DNA of 32,882 nucleotides from Anaerolinea sp. (GCA_014879865.1 JACSRG010000143.1:1-32882); one strand, 5' to 3'; positions 16,902-25,812 are shown, counted from the stretch's first letter. Made by a program: numbers and translations. The notes: generated by a model not told the origin, from the sequence alone.

Positions 16902-19487
16902 GTGTCTTTCATGCGCATCCCCATCATCTTGCGACTCGCGGGACGCTACGTGCGCCGCCGTTTGCTGCAAAGCGTCCTGTTCGTGATCGGCGTGGCGTTG
17001 GGCGTGGCGGTGGTGATTGCCATCGACCTCGCCAACGGCTCTGCCAGTCGCGCTTTTAACCTGAGCGCCGAGAGCATCACCGGTAGGGCGACGCACCAGA
17101 TCATCGGCAGTCCGAGCGGCTTACCGAGCGATTTCTATGTCCAACTGCGCGTCGATCTCGGCTTGCGGGACTCCGCGCCCGTCGTGGAGGATTACGCGCA
17201 GGTGATCGACCTCGGCGACCGTCCGCTGCGCGTGCTCGGCGTCGATCCGTTCGCCGAACCGCCGTTCCGTTCGTACCTGACCGAAGTTCGCGTACAGGGC
17301 GAAACGCAAACCGCCTACGAGGGACTCGCCGCTTTTATCAGCCAGCCAAACACCGTGCTGATCTCGGCGCGCGTGGCGGAGCGCTACGGCATCCAAGCCG
17401 GGGATACGATCACCGTGCAGCCTGCCGCCGAGCAGGTCGAAATGCGCGTGGTCGGCTTGCTGCAAACCGCCGACGAGGTCAGCGCGCAGGCGTTGGATAA
17501 CCTGATCCTGACCGACATTGCCACCGCGCAGGAGATCGTCGGGCGTCCGGGGACGATCAGCCGCGTCGATCTGATTCTGCCGGAAGGCTACGACCTCGAC
17601 CTGATCCGCGCGATTTTGCCTGCTGGCGCGACGATCACCACCCCGCGCGATCAACAGAGCGCGCTCGGTCAAATGACCGCCGCCTTTGAACTCAACTTGC
17701 AGGCGTTGAGTCTGCTGGCGCTGGTGGTCGGCGTCTTCCTGATCTACAACACGGTTTCGTTCAGCGTCGTGCAGCGCCGCCCGATACTGGGAATTTTGCG
17801 CGCACTCGGCGCGACCCGCCGCCAAATCTTCGCGCTGATTTTGTCCGAGGCGCTGCTCTTGGGGTTCGTCGGCACGATCTTCGGCTTGGCGCTGGGGATC
17901 ATCTTCGGGCGCGCGCTGGTCGGCTTGGTCGCGCAGACCATCAGCGACCTGTACTTCGCGGTTGACGTGCAGCGCGTGACGGTCGATCCGCTCACGCTGC
18001 TGATCGGCGCGGGGATCGGGATCGGCGTGAGTCTCGTCTCGGCGCTCGTCCCGTCCATCGACGCCACGTCCACGCCGCCCGCCGGGTCGATGCGGCGCTC
18101 GGCGCTCGAAGAGCGGGCACGGCGGTTGATCATCCCGATCACGGGCGCGGCGCTCGTTCTGATCCTTGCGGGGATCGCGCTGCTCAACCTGCCCACCAAC
18201 TCGCTGATCATCAGCTTCGGCGCGCTGTTCGCGGTGATCGTCGGCGGGGCGCTGTTCACGCCCGCCGCGTTGATCGTCGGAATGCGCGCCGTCACCCCGC
18301 TCACGGATCGGCTGTTCGGCGTGGTCGGGCGGATGTCACCGCGCGCCGTGTCGCGTTCGCTCAGCCGCACGTCGGTCGCCGTCGCCGCGCTGACCGTCGC
18401 CGTCAGCGTGATCGTCGGCGTCAGCGTGATGATCGGCTCGTTCCGTAATACCGTCTCCGATTGGCTCGACACGACGCTCGGCGCGGATATTTACGTTTCC
18501 CCGCCGCAGGTGATCGCAACCCGCGCGACGGCGGATGTTGATCCGGCGGTTGCCGACGTGATCGCCGGGGTGGAAGGCGTCGCACAGGTGATCAGCGGGC
18601 GGTCGGTCAACGTGACCGCGCCCGATTTCCCCGACCTGCCGCCCGTCACGCTCAACGTCGGTTCGGAGGATGTGACCGGGGCGCGCCGCCGCTTCGTCTG
18701 GTCAACGGTGAACGACGCCGATTACTTCGCGGCGCTCAAAACGGGCGCGGTGATCATGGTCAGCGAACCGTTCGCCTTCCGGCGCGGCATCACACAGGCG
18801 AACAACACGCTGACTTTGCTGACAGATCGCGGCGAACAGGCTTTCACCGTGATCGGCGTGTACTACGACTACTCAACCGATCAGGGGTCGGTGCTGATGG
18901 CGGATGATGTTTACCGCCAGTTCTACGACGATCCGTACATCTCGACGCTGGCGGCATTCATCACCCCCGGCGCGGATGTGAACGCGGTGCTCGATGGCAT
19001 CCGCACCGCTTTAGCCGGGAGCGACTTGATCGCGCGCAGCAACGTGACTCTGCGCGCCAGCGTGTTCGAGGTCTTCGAGCGGACGTTCGCGATCACCGGG
19101 GCGCTGCAACTGCTGGCGGTGGTCGTGGCGTTCGTCGGCATTCTCAGCGCGCTGATGGCGCTGCAACTGGAGCAGACGCGGCAGTACGGCGTCATGCGGG
19201 CTATCGGCATGACGGGGCGGCAGTTATGGAACTACACGCTGATCCAAACCGGGCTGATGGGGATCACGGCGGGTCTGCTGGCGATGCCGGTCGGCGTGGC
19301 GCTGGCGATCATCCTGATCTACGTGATCAACGTGCGCTCGTTCGGCTGGACGATGCAGTTGACGCTGAGTCCGGGCGAGTTCGCGCTTTCGTTCGGCGTG
19401 GCGGTGATCGCGGCGCTGGCGGCGGGGGTGTATCCGGCACGGAAGATCAGTCAGTTGGTGACGGCGGTCGCGCTCAGGAATGAATAG
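16902..19487 (+). CDS. FtsX-like/MacB-type ABC transporter permease with two FtsX domains
   Basis: YVRRRLLQSVLFVIGVALGVAVVIAIDLANGSA; FLIYNTVSFSVVQRRPILGILRALGATRRQIF; LEQTRQYGVMRAIGMTGRQLW; start may be ATG at 16911. Confidence 0.92.
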   Translation: MSFMRIPIILRLAGRYVRRRLLQSVLFVIGVALGVAVVIAIDLANGSASRAFNLSAESITGRATHQIIGSPSGLPSDFYVQLRVDLGLRDSAPVVEDYAQVIDLGDRPLRVLGVDPFAEPPFRSYLTEVRVQGETQTAYEGLAAFISQPNTVLISARVAERYGIQAGDTITVQPAAEQVEMRVVGLLQTADEVSAQALDNLILTDIATAQEIVGRPGTISRVDLILPEGYDLDLIRAILPAGATITTPRDQQSALGQMTAAFELNLQALSLLALVVGVFLIYNTVSFSVVQRRPILGILRALGATRRQIFALILSEALLLGFVGTIFGLALGIIFGRALVGLVAQTISDLYFAVDVQRVTVDPLTLLIGAGIGIGVSLVSALVPSIDATSTPPAGSMRRSALEERARRLIIPITGAALVLILAGIALLNLPTNSLIISFGALFAVIVGGALFTPAALIVGMRAVTPLTDRLFGVVGRMSPRAVSRSLSRTSVAVAALTVAVSVIVGVSVMIGSFRNTVSDWLDTTLGADIYVSPPQVIATRATADVDPAVADVIAGVEGVAQVISGRSVNVTAPDFPDLPPVTLNVGSEDVTGARRRFVWSTVNDADYFAALKTGAVIMVSEPFAFRRGITQANNTLTLLTDRGEQAFTVIGVYYDYSTDQGSVLMADDVYRQFYDDPYISTLAAFITPGADVNAVLDGIRTALAGSDLIARSNVTLRASVFEVFERTFAITGALQLLAVVVAFVGILSALMALQLEQTRQYGVMRAIGMTGRQLWNYTLIQTGLMGITAGLLAMPVGVALAIILIYVINVRSFGWTMQLTLSPGEFALSFGVAVIAALAAGVYPARKISQLVTAVALRNE

Positions 19488-19489
19488 GG

Positions 19490-19731
19490 AAGGTTAACCG
19501 CAGAGAGCGCAGAGAAAAGAGAGGAAGAAAAGAAAGGGCGCAACGCAAAGGCGCAAAGTCGCCAAGACGCAAAGGATAGGGATTTAGGGACGCGCGAGAC
19601 TGCGGAATGAGTAAAAAAGGTTAACCACAGAGAACACAGAGAACGCAGAGAAAAGAGAGAAGAAGAAGGAAAAGAAAGGGCGTAACGGAAAGGCGCAAGG
19701 ACGCGAAGACGCAAAGGAGAGGGAGAAAAGG
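19490..19731. repeat. Tandem pair of family B intergenic repeats (GGTTAACC[G/A]CAGAGA..CGCAGAGAAAAGAGAG...CGCAAAGGCGCAAAG...)
   Basis: Two divergent copies at about 19490-19590 and about 19617-19731 with the same word order. Confidence 0.88.
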
Positions 19732-19737
19732 GCTTGA

Positions 19738-21114
19738 TTATGCCGGGATTGCCCCGCCAATGCCCAACACGCGCCAGCCGCCGAGCAGGTAAATCCAGAT
19801 CAGGATCGCGTAGGCGATCAGTGTGAGGATCAATAGAGGGATGCGATGAGGGGGAGTCCCCCGACGAGAAACGAAGAAGCGGACAATGATAAGCTGCAAA
19901 ATTACAGTAATCACCATGACGACCAGCGCTACAACGATGTGGATCAGTAATGATACATCCTTCAGGGATGTAAATAGGTTAATGGCGAAGTACACGCTCT
20001 GCCCCGCCGCCATCGCCACAAGAGGGACACTCATAGAATAAGCTAAGAAGAGAGAAAAGGTTGAACCGTCATATTTGAACACGTAATGCAGCGGTGGTAG
20101 GCTAACAATCGAAAATAGGGTTAGAAGCAAAAGGCTCAACCCGACACCTGCGAGCGAAACTGGCAAATATGAAAAGATCAAAACTTGACTACTTATCACC
20201 CCGACAATGGGTAGACCGAGTGCAAGGACAATTTGATACGGATACGGTTCATAAACGTCTGTCGGAATGACTAGAGTAACCAACACAGTCAATAGGATGC
20301 TGCCGATGATCCAAACAGGCGGCGACACTGTATATACAATACCGGTTTCTGCCGGAATTAACCTATACTGCTCTGAAAGCACCGGGAAACAAGCGATAAG
20401 CAGTGGTAGGACGAGCAAGACGAGCATGATCGGCTGATTTGACAAACCCCGATAGAAATACTTTCTGCGGCTCAAACCATCAACTTGTTCTGGTTGGAAG
20501 AAGTACCAATACAACAACCTGATTTGATCCACCGGATTCCAATGCGATGGTTCGCGCAGATTCGTTCGGGTTTCAACCACTCTATACGATGTTGCTGGCT
20601 TCGGCAGCAACGTTGATTTGTGAGTTGATTGAGGAGCTTTCGTGACTGGTGGGTAGGTTGAACGTGACTCGCTAGGGGTGTAAGTAGATGTTGTTGGCGG
20701 CGGCGGTGATAGCCCTCCCCGATTCTGCTGGATCGCGTCGATCAGTCGTCCCATTTCGCCGGAATAACGCGAGTTATCGCGCACATCGACGTACTGCGTG
20801 CCGAAAATTTGAAACGGCGTACTTTCGGCTTCATCACCGCGCACGAGGATCGGGAAAATCGGCTTTTTCCATGCCTTCGCGTAGCCGATCTCTTTCTGCA
20901 CCCATTCGGATTGTTTCGCATCAGGGGAGAGCAGCACCACCAGCACGCGCGTCGCGTCGATGGCGCGCTCGATTGCCTGAAACCATTCCGGCGTCCCCGG
21001 CGTGAGGTTGGCGTCCGTCCACACTGACAAGCCCGCATCCGCCAGCGATTTTTGCACGCGGTCTTTCATCGCGGAGTCTTTGCGGCTGTAGCTCAGGAAA
21101 ACGTCGTGCGCCAT
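19738..21114 (-). CDS. TIR-domain protein with C-terminal multi-TM region
   Basis: MAHDVFLSYSRKDSAMKDRVQKSLADAGLSVWTDAN...VLVVLLSPDAKQSEWVQKEIGYA is TIR-like with candidate catalytic Glu; about 100-aa linker, then several hydrophobic helices. Confidence 0.88.
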   Translation of the reverse strand: MAHDVFLSYSRKDSAMKDRVQKSLADAGLSVWTDANLTPGTPEWFQAIERAIDATRVLVVLLSPDAKQSEWVQKEIGYAKAWKKPIFPILVRGDEAESTPFQIFGTQYVDVRDNSRYSGEMGRLIDAIQQNRGGLSPPPPTTSTYTPSESRSTYPPVTKAPQSTHKSTLLPKPATSYRVVETRTNLREPSHWNPVDQIRLLYWYFFQPEQVDGLSRRKYFYRGLSNQPIMLVLLVLPLLIACFPVLSEQYRLIPAETGIVYTVSPPVWIIGSILLTVLVTLVIPTDVYEPYPYQIVLALGLPIVGVISSQVLIFSYLPVSLAGVGLSLLLLTLFSIVSLPPLHYVFKYDGSTFSLFLAYSMSVPLVAMAAGQSVYFAINLFTSLKDVSLLIHIVVALVVMVITVILQLIIVRFFVSRRGTPPHRIPLLILTLIAYAILIWIYLLGGWRVLGIGGAIPA

Positions 21115-21190
21115 GCGGGTGAATCACCGGAATGCTGCCGTGCTAGGCTCAACAATAGCCGATTTTGCGTGTGTCGGCAAGCTGCACCCA

Positions 21191-21210
21191 AGTCCTTTCA
21201 CCTTAGTCCT
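21191..21210. repeat. Short family C repeat copy (AGTCCTTTCACCTTAGTCCT)
   Basis: One mismatch to AGTCCTTTCACCTCAGTCCT near 16813-16832. Confidence 0.65.
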
Positions 21211-21304
21211 CTCCGTTAGCCTCCGATGAGCCGGGTTTGAATTTCCACCCTGCTTGGGTTACACTTCGACACATTTCAGGCAGAGTGAACAGCCGAACAA
21301 CAAC

Positions 21305-22321
21305 ATGAAGAAAGTCGGGAAGGGGTTGGCATTGGCAACTCAGACATTGGCGATTGACAAGGAGCGGCTGCTCGACTGGTACTACCAGATCGTGCTGATC
21401 CGCAAATTTGAGAACAAGTGTGACGAGCTGTACCACCAGAAGCGGATCACGGGCGTGTATCTGCACCTGTACAGCGGTCACGAAGCGACGGGCGTCGGCG
21501 CGCTGGCGGCGCTCACGAAAGACGATCACATCATCACAGCGTATCGTGATCACGGCTTGGCACTGGCGCGCGGCGTCCACCCCAACCCGATCATGGCGGA
21601 AATGATGGGCAAGCGTACCGGCACAAGCGGGGGCAAAGGCGGTTCGATGCACCTCGCCAGCCGTGAACACAACTTCTGGGGCGGCTACGCAATTGTCGCG
21701 GGGCATCTGCCGCTCGCGGCGGGGATCGCGCTCAAAGAGAAGTACAACGAAACCAAGAATCTCGTGCTGTGCTTCATGGGCGACGGCGCGACCAACAACG
21801 GCTACTTCCACGAATCGCTCAACCTGAGCGCGGTGTGGGATTTGCCGGTGATCTGGCTGATCGAGAACAACTTCGTCGGCATGGGCACGCGCGTCGAAGA
21901 CGCCGCCGGACAGCCGGAACTCGTCAAGCGGGCGATTGCCTACGGCATGAAGGAAGGTCCGCGCGTCGATGGGCAGGATGTGGTGGCGGTCTACAACGCG
22001 GTGAACGAAGCCGCCGAGTACGTCCGCAAGACCAGCAAGCCGATCCTGATGGAATCGCTGACGTATCGCTACAAGGGGCATGGCGTTTCGGATAAGCAGT
22101 ACGACGCCCGCGAAGACCTCAAGCGCGAACTGGACGAATGGCACGAGAAAGACCCGATCACGATTGTCCGCCGCCATTTGACGAGCAATTTCCCGGACAT
22201 CGAGCCGCAGTTGGATGTGCTGGACTTGAAAGCGGATCAAGCCGTTGCCGAGTCGGTCGAATTTGCCGACAACAGCCCCATCCCGGATTACAACGACCTG
22301 ATCAACAACATCTACGTGTGA
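21305..22321 (+). CDS. pdhA: Pyruvate dehydrogenase (acetyl-transferring) E1 component, alpha subunit
   Basis: LIRKFENKCDELY, YSGHEATGVGALAAL, GKGGSMHLASREHNFWGGYAIVAGHLPLAAGIA, GDGATNNGYFHESLN TPP motif. Confidence 0.93.
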   Translation: MKKVGKGLALATQTLAIDKERLLDWYYQIVLIRKFENKCDELYHQKRITGVYLHLYSGHEATGVGALAALTKDDHIITAYRDHGLALARGVHPNPIMAEMMGKRTGTSGGKGGSMHLASREHNFWGGYAIVAGHLPLAAGIALKEKYNETKNLVLCFMGDGATNNGYFHESLNLSAVWDLPVIWLIENNFVGMGTRVEDAAGQPELVKRAIAYGMKEGPRVDGQDVVAVYNAVNEAAEYVRKTSKPILMESLTYRYKGHGVSDKQYDAREDLKRELDEWHEKDPITIVRRHLTSNFPDIEPQLDVLDLKADQAVAESVEFADNSPIPDYNDLINNIYV

Positions 22322-22331
22322 GGTAGGCTGA

Positions 22332-23309
22332 ATGGCAGAGAAGAACATGCCCATGCGCGAGGCGCTGCGTGCTGCCCTGCGCGAAGAAATGCTGCGCGAT
22401 GAAACGGTGTTCGTCATGGGCGAAGAAGTCGGCGCATGGCAGGGAACACACCGTGTCACACGCGGATTCCTCGAAGAGTTTGGCGCGAAACGCGTGCGTG
22501 ACACCCCGATCAGCGAGATGGTGATCGCCGGGGCAGCGGTCGGCGCGGCGATGGCGGGCTTGCGTCCGGTCGCCGAGATCATGACGATCAACTTCGCCTT
22601 CCTCGCTTTCGACGCGCTGATCAATCACGGCGCGAAAGTCCACTATATGTTCAACGGGCAGTTCAAGGTGCCGATGGTGCTGCGCGTTGCGTCCGGGTGG
22701 GGCAATCAGGCGACGGCGACGCACTCGCACACGCCCGAACCGATCTTCGCCCACTTCCCCGGCTTGTACGTCGCCTGCCCCGCCAACGCCTACGACGCGA
22801 AGGGGATGCTCAAGGCGGCGATTCGTGATGACAATCCGGTGCTGTTCAGCGAGTCGATTGCGCTTTATCCGAAGCCGTCGCCCGTGCCGGAAGAAGAATA
22901 CGTCCTGCCCGTCGGCAAGAGCGATGTCAAGCGCAAGGGCAAGGATGTCACGCTGATCGCCTACGCGCGCGGCGTCGAATGGGCGCTGCAAGCGGCGGAT
23001 ATGCTGGCGAAGGACGGAATCGAAGCTGAAGTCGTCGATCTCCGCTGGCTGCGTCCGCTCGACCTTGACCCGGTCTTCGAGAGCTTCAAGAAGACCAATC
23101 GCGCGGTGGTGGTCGAAGAATCGCTGCCGCATTTCAGCTTTGGCAGTGAAATCGCGGCACAGCTTCAGGAAGCGGCGTTCGACTACATGGACGCGCCGAT
23201 CCAGCGGGTGAGCGCAATGGATGTGCCGCTGCCCTACGCCGCCGAAATCGAACTCATGGCGCTGCCGAACGCCCAAAAAGTCGTGGATGCAGTGAGGAAG
23301 GTGCTTTAA
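22332..23309 (+). CDS. pdhB: Pyruvate dehydrogenase E1 component, beta subunit
   Basis: MREALRAALREEMLRDETVFVMGEEVGAWQGTHRVTRGFLEEFG, DTPISEMVIAGAAVGAAMAGLRPVAEIM. Confidence 0.94.
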   Translation: MAEKNMPMREALRAALREEMLRDETVFVMGEEVGAWQGTHRVTRGFLEEFGAKRVRDTPISEMVIAGAAVGAAMAGLRPVAEIMTINFAFLAFDALINHGAKVHYMFNGQFKVPMVLRVASGWGNQATATHSHTPEPIFAHFPGLYVACPANAYDAKGMLKAAIRDDNPVLFSESIALYPKPSPVPEEEYVLPVGKSDVKRKGKDVTLIAYARGVEWALQAADMLAKDGIEAEVVDLRWLRPLDLDPVFESFKKTNRAVVVEESLPHFSFGSEIAAQLQEAAFDYMDAPIQRVSAMDVPLPYAAEIELMALPNAQKVVDAVRKVL

Positions 23310-24613
23310 TGGCGCAGCAGATCAAGATGCCCAACCTCGGTTCAGATATGACCGAGGGTGTCCTGCTCAACTGGACGAAGAAAGTCGGCGACCAAATCAA
23401 CCCCGGCGACGTGATCGCCGAGATCGAGACGGACAAGGCGACGGTTGAAGTCCCGTCCGAAGTCGGCGGCGTCGTGCTGTCGCTGGTTGGCGAACCCGGT
23501 TCGACGCTCACTGTTGGCTCGGTGATCGGCTACGTCGGTCAAGCGGGTGAACAAGTTCCGTCAGGCAATGGCGGCGCTGCCGCCCCGGCGACTTCCGCGC
23601 CGACCGCCCTGAGCGAATCGGTCACGCCCACCAAACCGCCCACGCCGCCGTCACATGGCGCAGCGCCGAAAGATCGCGGTGAGGAAGAAGGCGAAGACAC
23701 CTACCCGGATGGCGTCAAGGCGTCGCCGGTTGCCCGCGCGATTGCCCGCGAACGGCACATCGATCTGCGGCAGGTACGCGGCACGGGTCCCGGCGGTCGC
23801 ATCCTGAAAGTGGATGTCGAAGGCTGGCAGCCCCCGGCGGCGCAGCCAACCCCAGCGCAAACGCCCGCTGCCCAAGCGCCCGCCCCGATCCCCGCGCCCG
23901 GCTTCGGCGAACTGCCGTCGGGACCGGATGTCGAGATCATCGACACGAGCAAGCTGCGTTCGCGCATTGCGCGGCGCATGGTCGAAGCCAAGCAGCAGGT
24001 GCCGCACTTCTACGTCACGACCGAGATCAACGCCGATCCGCTGCTCGACTTCCGCAAGCAGATCAACGCGGGTGTGGACGACGCGCACAAGATCAGCGTC
24101 AACGACCTGATCGTCAAAGCGACGGCGCTGACGCTGCGCCAGTTCCCCAACCTGAACACGCACTACTACGGCGACAAGCTGGTGCGCCACAAGCGCATCA
24201 ACATCGGCATTGCGGTGGCGCTGCCGGCGGGTGGATTGGTCAACGTGGTGGCGAAAGATGCCGACCGCCTGTCGTTGAGCGAACTCGCGCAGATCAACAA
24301 AGAGATGATCGCCCGCGCTCGTGACGGCAAAGTCAAGCCGGACGATATTCAAGGCAGCACCTTCACGGTGAGCAACCTCGGCGCGTACGATGTGTCGCAC
24401 TTCCTCGCCATCATCAACCCGCCGGAAGCGGGCATTCTGGCGATTGGCAGCGCGGCGAAAATCCCCGTCGTCACGGCGGATGGCACGCTCGGCGTCGGCA
24501 GCCGGATGCGCGTCACGGTGAGCGTCGATCACCGCGTCAGCGATGGCGCGGAAGGCGCGCAGTTCCTCCAAGCGTTCAAGCAGCTGCTCGAATCGCCCAT
24601 GCGCCTCATCTAG
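23309..24613 (+). CDS. Dihydrolipoamide acyltransferase (E2)
   Basis: Lipoyl domain EIETDKATVEVPSEVGG; E3-binding domain ASPVARAIARERHIDLRQVRGTGPGGRILKVDV; catalytic SVDHRVSDGAEGAQFL; TAATG overlap with the E1 beta gene. Confidence 0.94.
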   Translation: MAQQIKMPNLGSDMTEGVLLNWTKKVGDQINPGDVIAEIETDKATVEVPSEVGGVVLSLVGEPGSTLTVGSVIGYVGQAGEQVPSGNGGAAAPATSAPTALSESVTPTKPPTPPSHGAAPKDRGEEEGEDTYPDGVKASPVARAIARERHIDLRQVRGTGPGGRILKVDVEGWQPPAAQPTPAQTPAAQAPAPIPAPGFGELPSGPDVEIIDTSKLRSRIARRMVEAKQQVPHFYVTTEINADPLLDFRKQINAGVDDAHKISVNDLIVKATALTLRQFPNLNTHYYGDKLVRHKRINIGIAVALPAGGLVNVVAKDADRLSLSELAQINKEMIARARDGKVKPDDIQGSTFTVSNLGAYDVSHFLAIINPPEAGILAIGSAAKIPVVTADGTLGVGSRMRVTVSVDHRVSDGAEGAQFLQAFKQLLESPMRLI

Positions 24614-24622
24614 AAGTTACAG

Positions 24623-24700
24623 CAGTTGAAAGTTAAAAGTAGAAAGTGGAAAGCAGTCCGTGCTGCCTACTTTCTACTTTTAACTTTTTACTTTCAACTG
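24623..24700. repeat. Intergenic inverted repeat, family A copy 3 (best-formed hairpin)
   Basis: 24631-24647 AGTTAAAAGTAGAAAGT pairs exactly with 24669-24685; outer CAGTTGAAAG (24623-24632) pairs with CTTTCAACTG (24691-24700). Confidence 0.92.
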
Positions 24701-24708
24701 GGGACACC

Positions 24709-25812
24709 ATGACTGCACCCAACGGAACCAACCCGACCGACACAATGGAATTTCAGCCGAAGCCGCTCACGGATCAGGAACGCAACGCCATGCGCGCGTT
24801 CTTGCAGCGCTGCGAAGTGCGGTTGTCTACGCTGCACCGTATCGCAACCGCTTTCATCGGCGGCGCGGGCTTGCTCATCTTGCTGCCTGTGTTCTTCAAA
24901 GAAGAGATCGTCGTCATCATCCGCGTGTTCCTCGACAACATGACCGAACCGTTCGCGGTCTTGGGGAATAACCCCGGCGTTCTGCCGTTTGTGTTATTTG
25001 CCTGTGTCGCTTATCCCTTCGTGCTGTCGTTGAGCATTCCGCTCTACGCGCTCTTTTTGCTGCTCAAGGACATCATTCACTTCTACTATACGATCTACAC
25101 CCCCGGCTTTAACGCCAGCTTGATCACCCCGTCGTTCGCGCTGTCGGGCGTTGCCTTCTCGCCGGACGAATCCGAAGCGGTCAAGCGCGAAGTCTTCGAG
25201 TACCAGTACCATACCAGCTCGATCAACTTCACGATTCCATTCAGCAACGAGAAGCGCGAGAAGTACTTCGACGAGACGATCCGCACCACCGAGGGCAAGA
25301 TCATCCCTTCGTCGCGACGCTGGGAGGTGCTGACCGCCAGCGGCGCGCTGCCGCCGGACTCTGACCGCCAGACGGTCGAGCGCTTCAATGCGGCGTTAGG
25401 CTTGGCGCGGACGCTCGACCGCAACCTGACCAAAGAGGTTGCCATCACCGAGATTTCGCTCGCGCGCCACATCCTCTACTTGCGCCGGATGATCCTGCGC
25501 TACGTCAAGACGCTGGTCACGTTTATCTGGACGGCGATGATCTCGTTCGTGGTCATTCCGTTCTTAGAGGATGAGCGCCTGCCGACGTTCTTGATGATGG
25601 CGCTCGGCTACTTGATCTGGGCGCTAGGCGTGCTGCCGGTGATGCGTTTGCCGCTGCACTGGATTTATCGTCACCGCAAGGAGATGCCCGACCGGAGTCA
25701 CATCGACCGCCAGTTGACTGTGCTCGAGAGACAGGTGGAGCGGTTCGTCATACTGGGGATCGGGCTGTCAACCATCGCCGTGCTGTTAAGCCTATACCTC
25801 TACTTCGCTTGA
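24709..25812 (+). CDS. Uncharacterised multi-TM membrane protein
   Basis: Several hydrophobic segments; MTAPNGTN start placed downstream of the repeat; no family recognised. Confidence 0.8.
   Translation: MTAPNGTNPTDTMEFQPKPLTDQERNAMRAFLQRCEVRLSTLHRIATAFIGGAGLLILLPVFFKEEIVVIIRVFLDNMTEPFAVLGNNPGVLPFVLFACVAYPFVLSLSIPLYALFLLLKDIIHFYYTIYTPGFNASLITPSFALSGVAFSPDESEAVKREVFEYQYHTSSINFTIPFSNEKREKYFDETIRTTEGKIIPSSRRWEVLTASGALPPDSDRQTVERFNAALGLARTLDRNLTKEVAITEISLARHILYLRRMILRYVKTLVTFIWTAMISFVVIPFLEDERLPTFLMMALGYLIWALGVLPVMRLPLHWIYRHRKEMPDRSHIDRQLTVLERQVERFVILGIGLSTIAVLLSLYLYFA

Noticed and set aside
19490-19731. CRISPR-like array
   Set aside because: Repeats are short, imperfect, purine-biased words without uniform spacers, and no cas genes are nearby.
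21203-22624. 473-aa minus-strand ORF across pdhA/pdhB
   Set aside because: Antisense shadow of clear PDH genes; composition is Arg/Asp/Val/His-rich and lacks recognisable domains.
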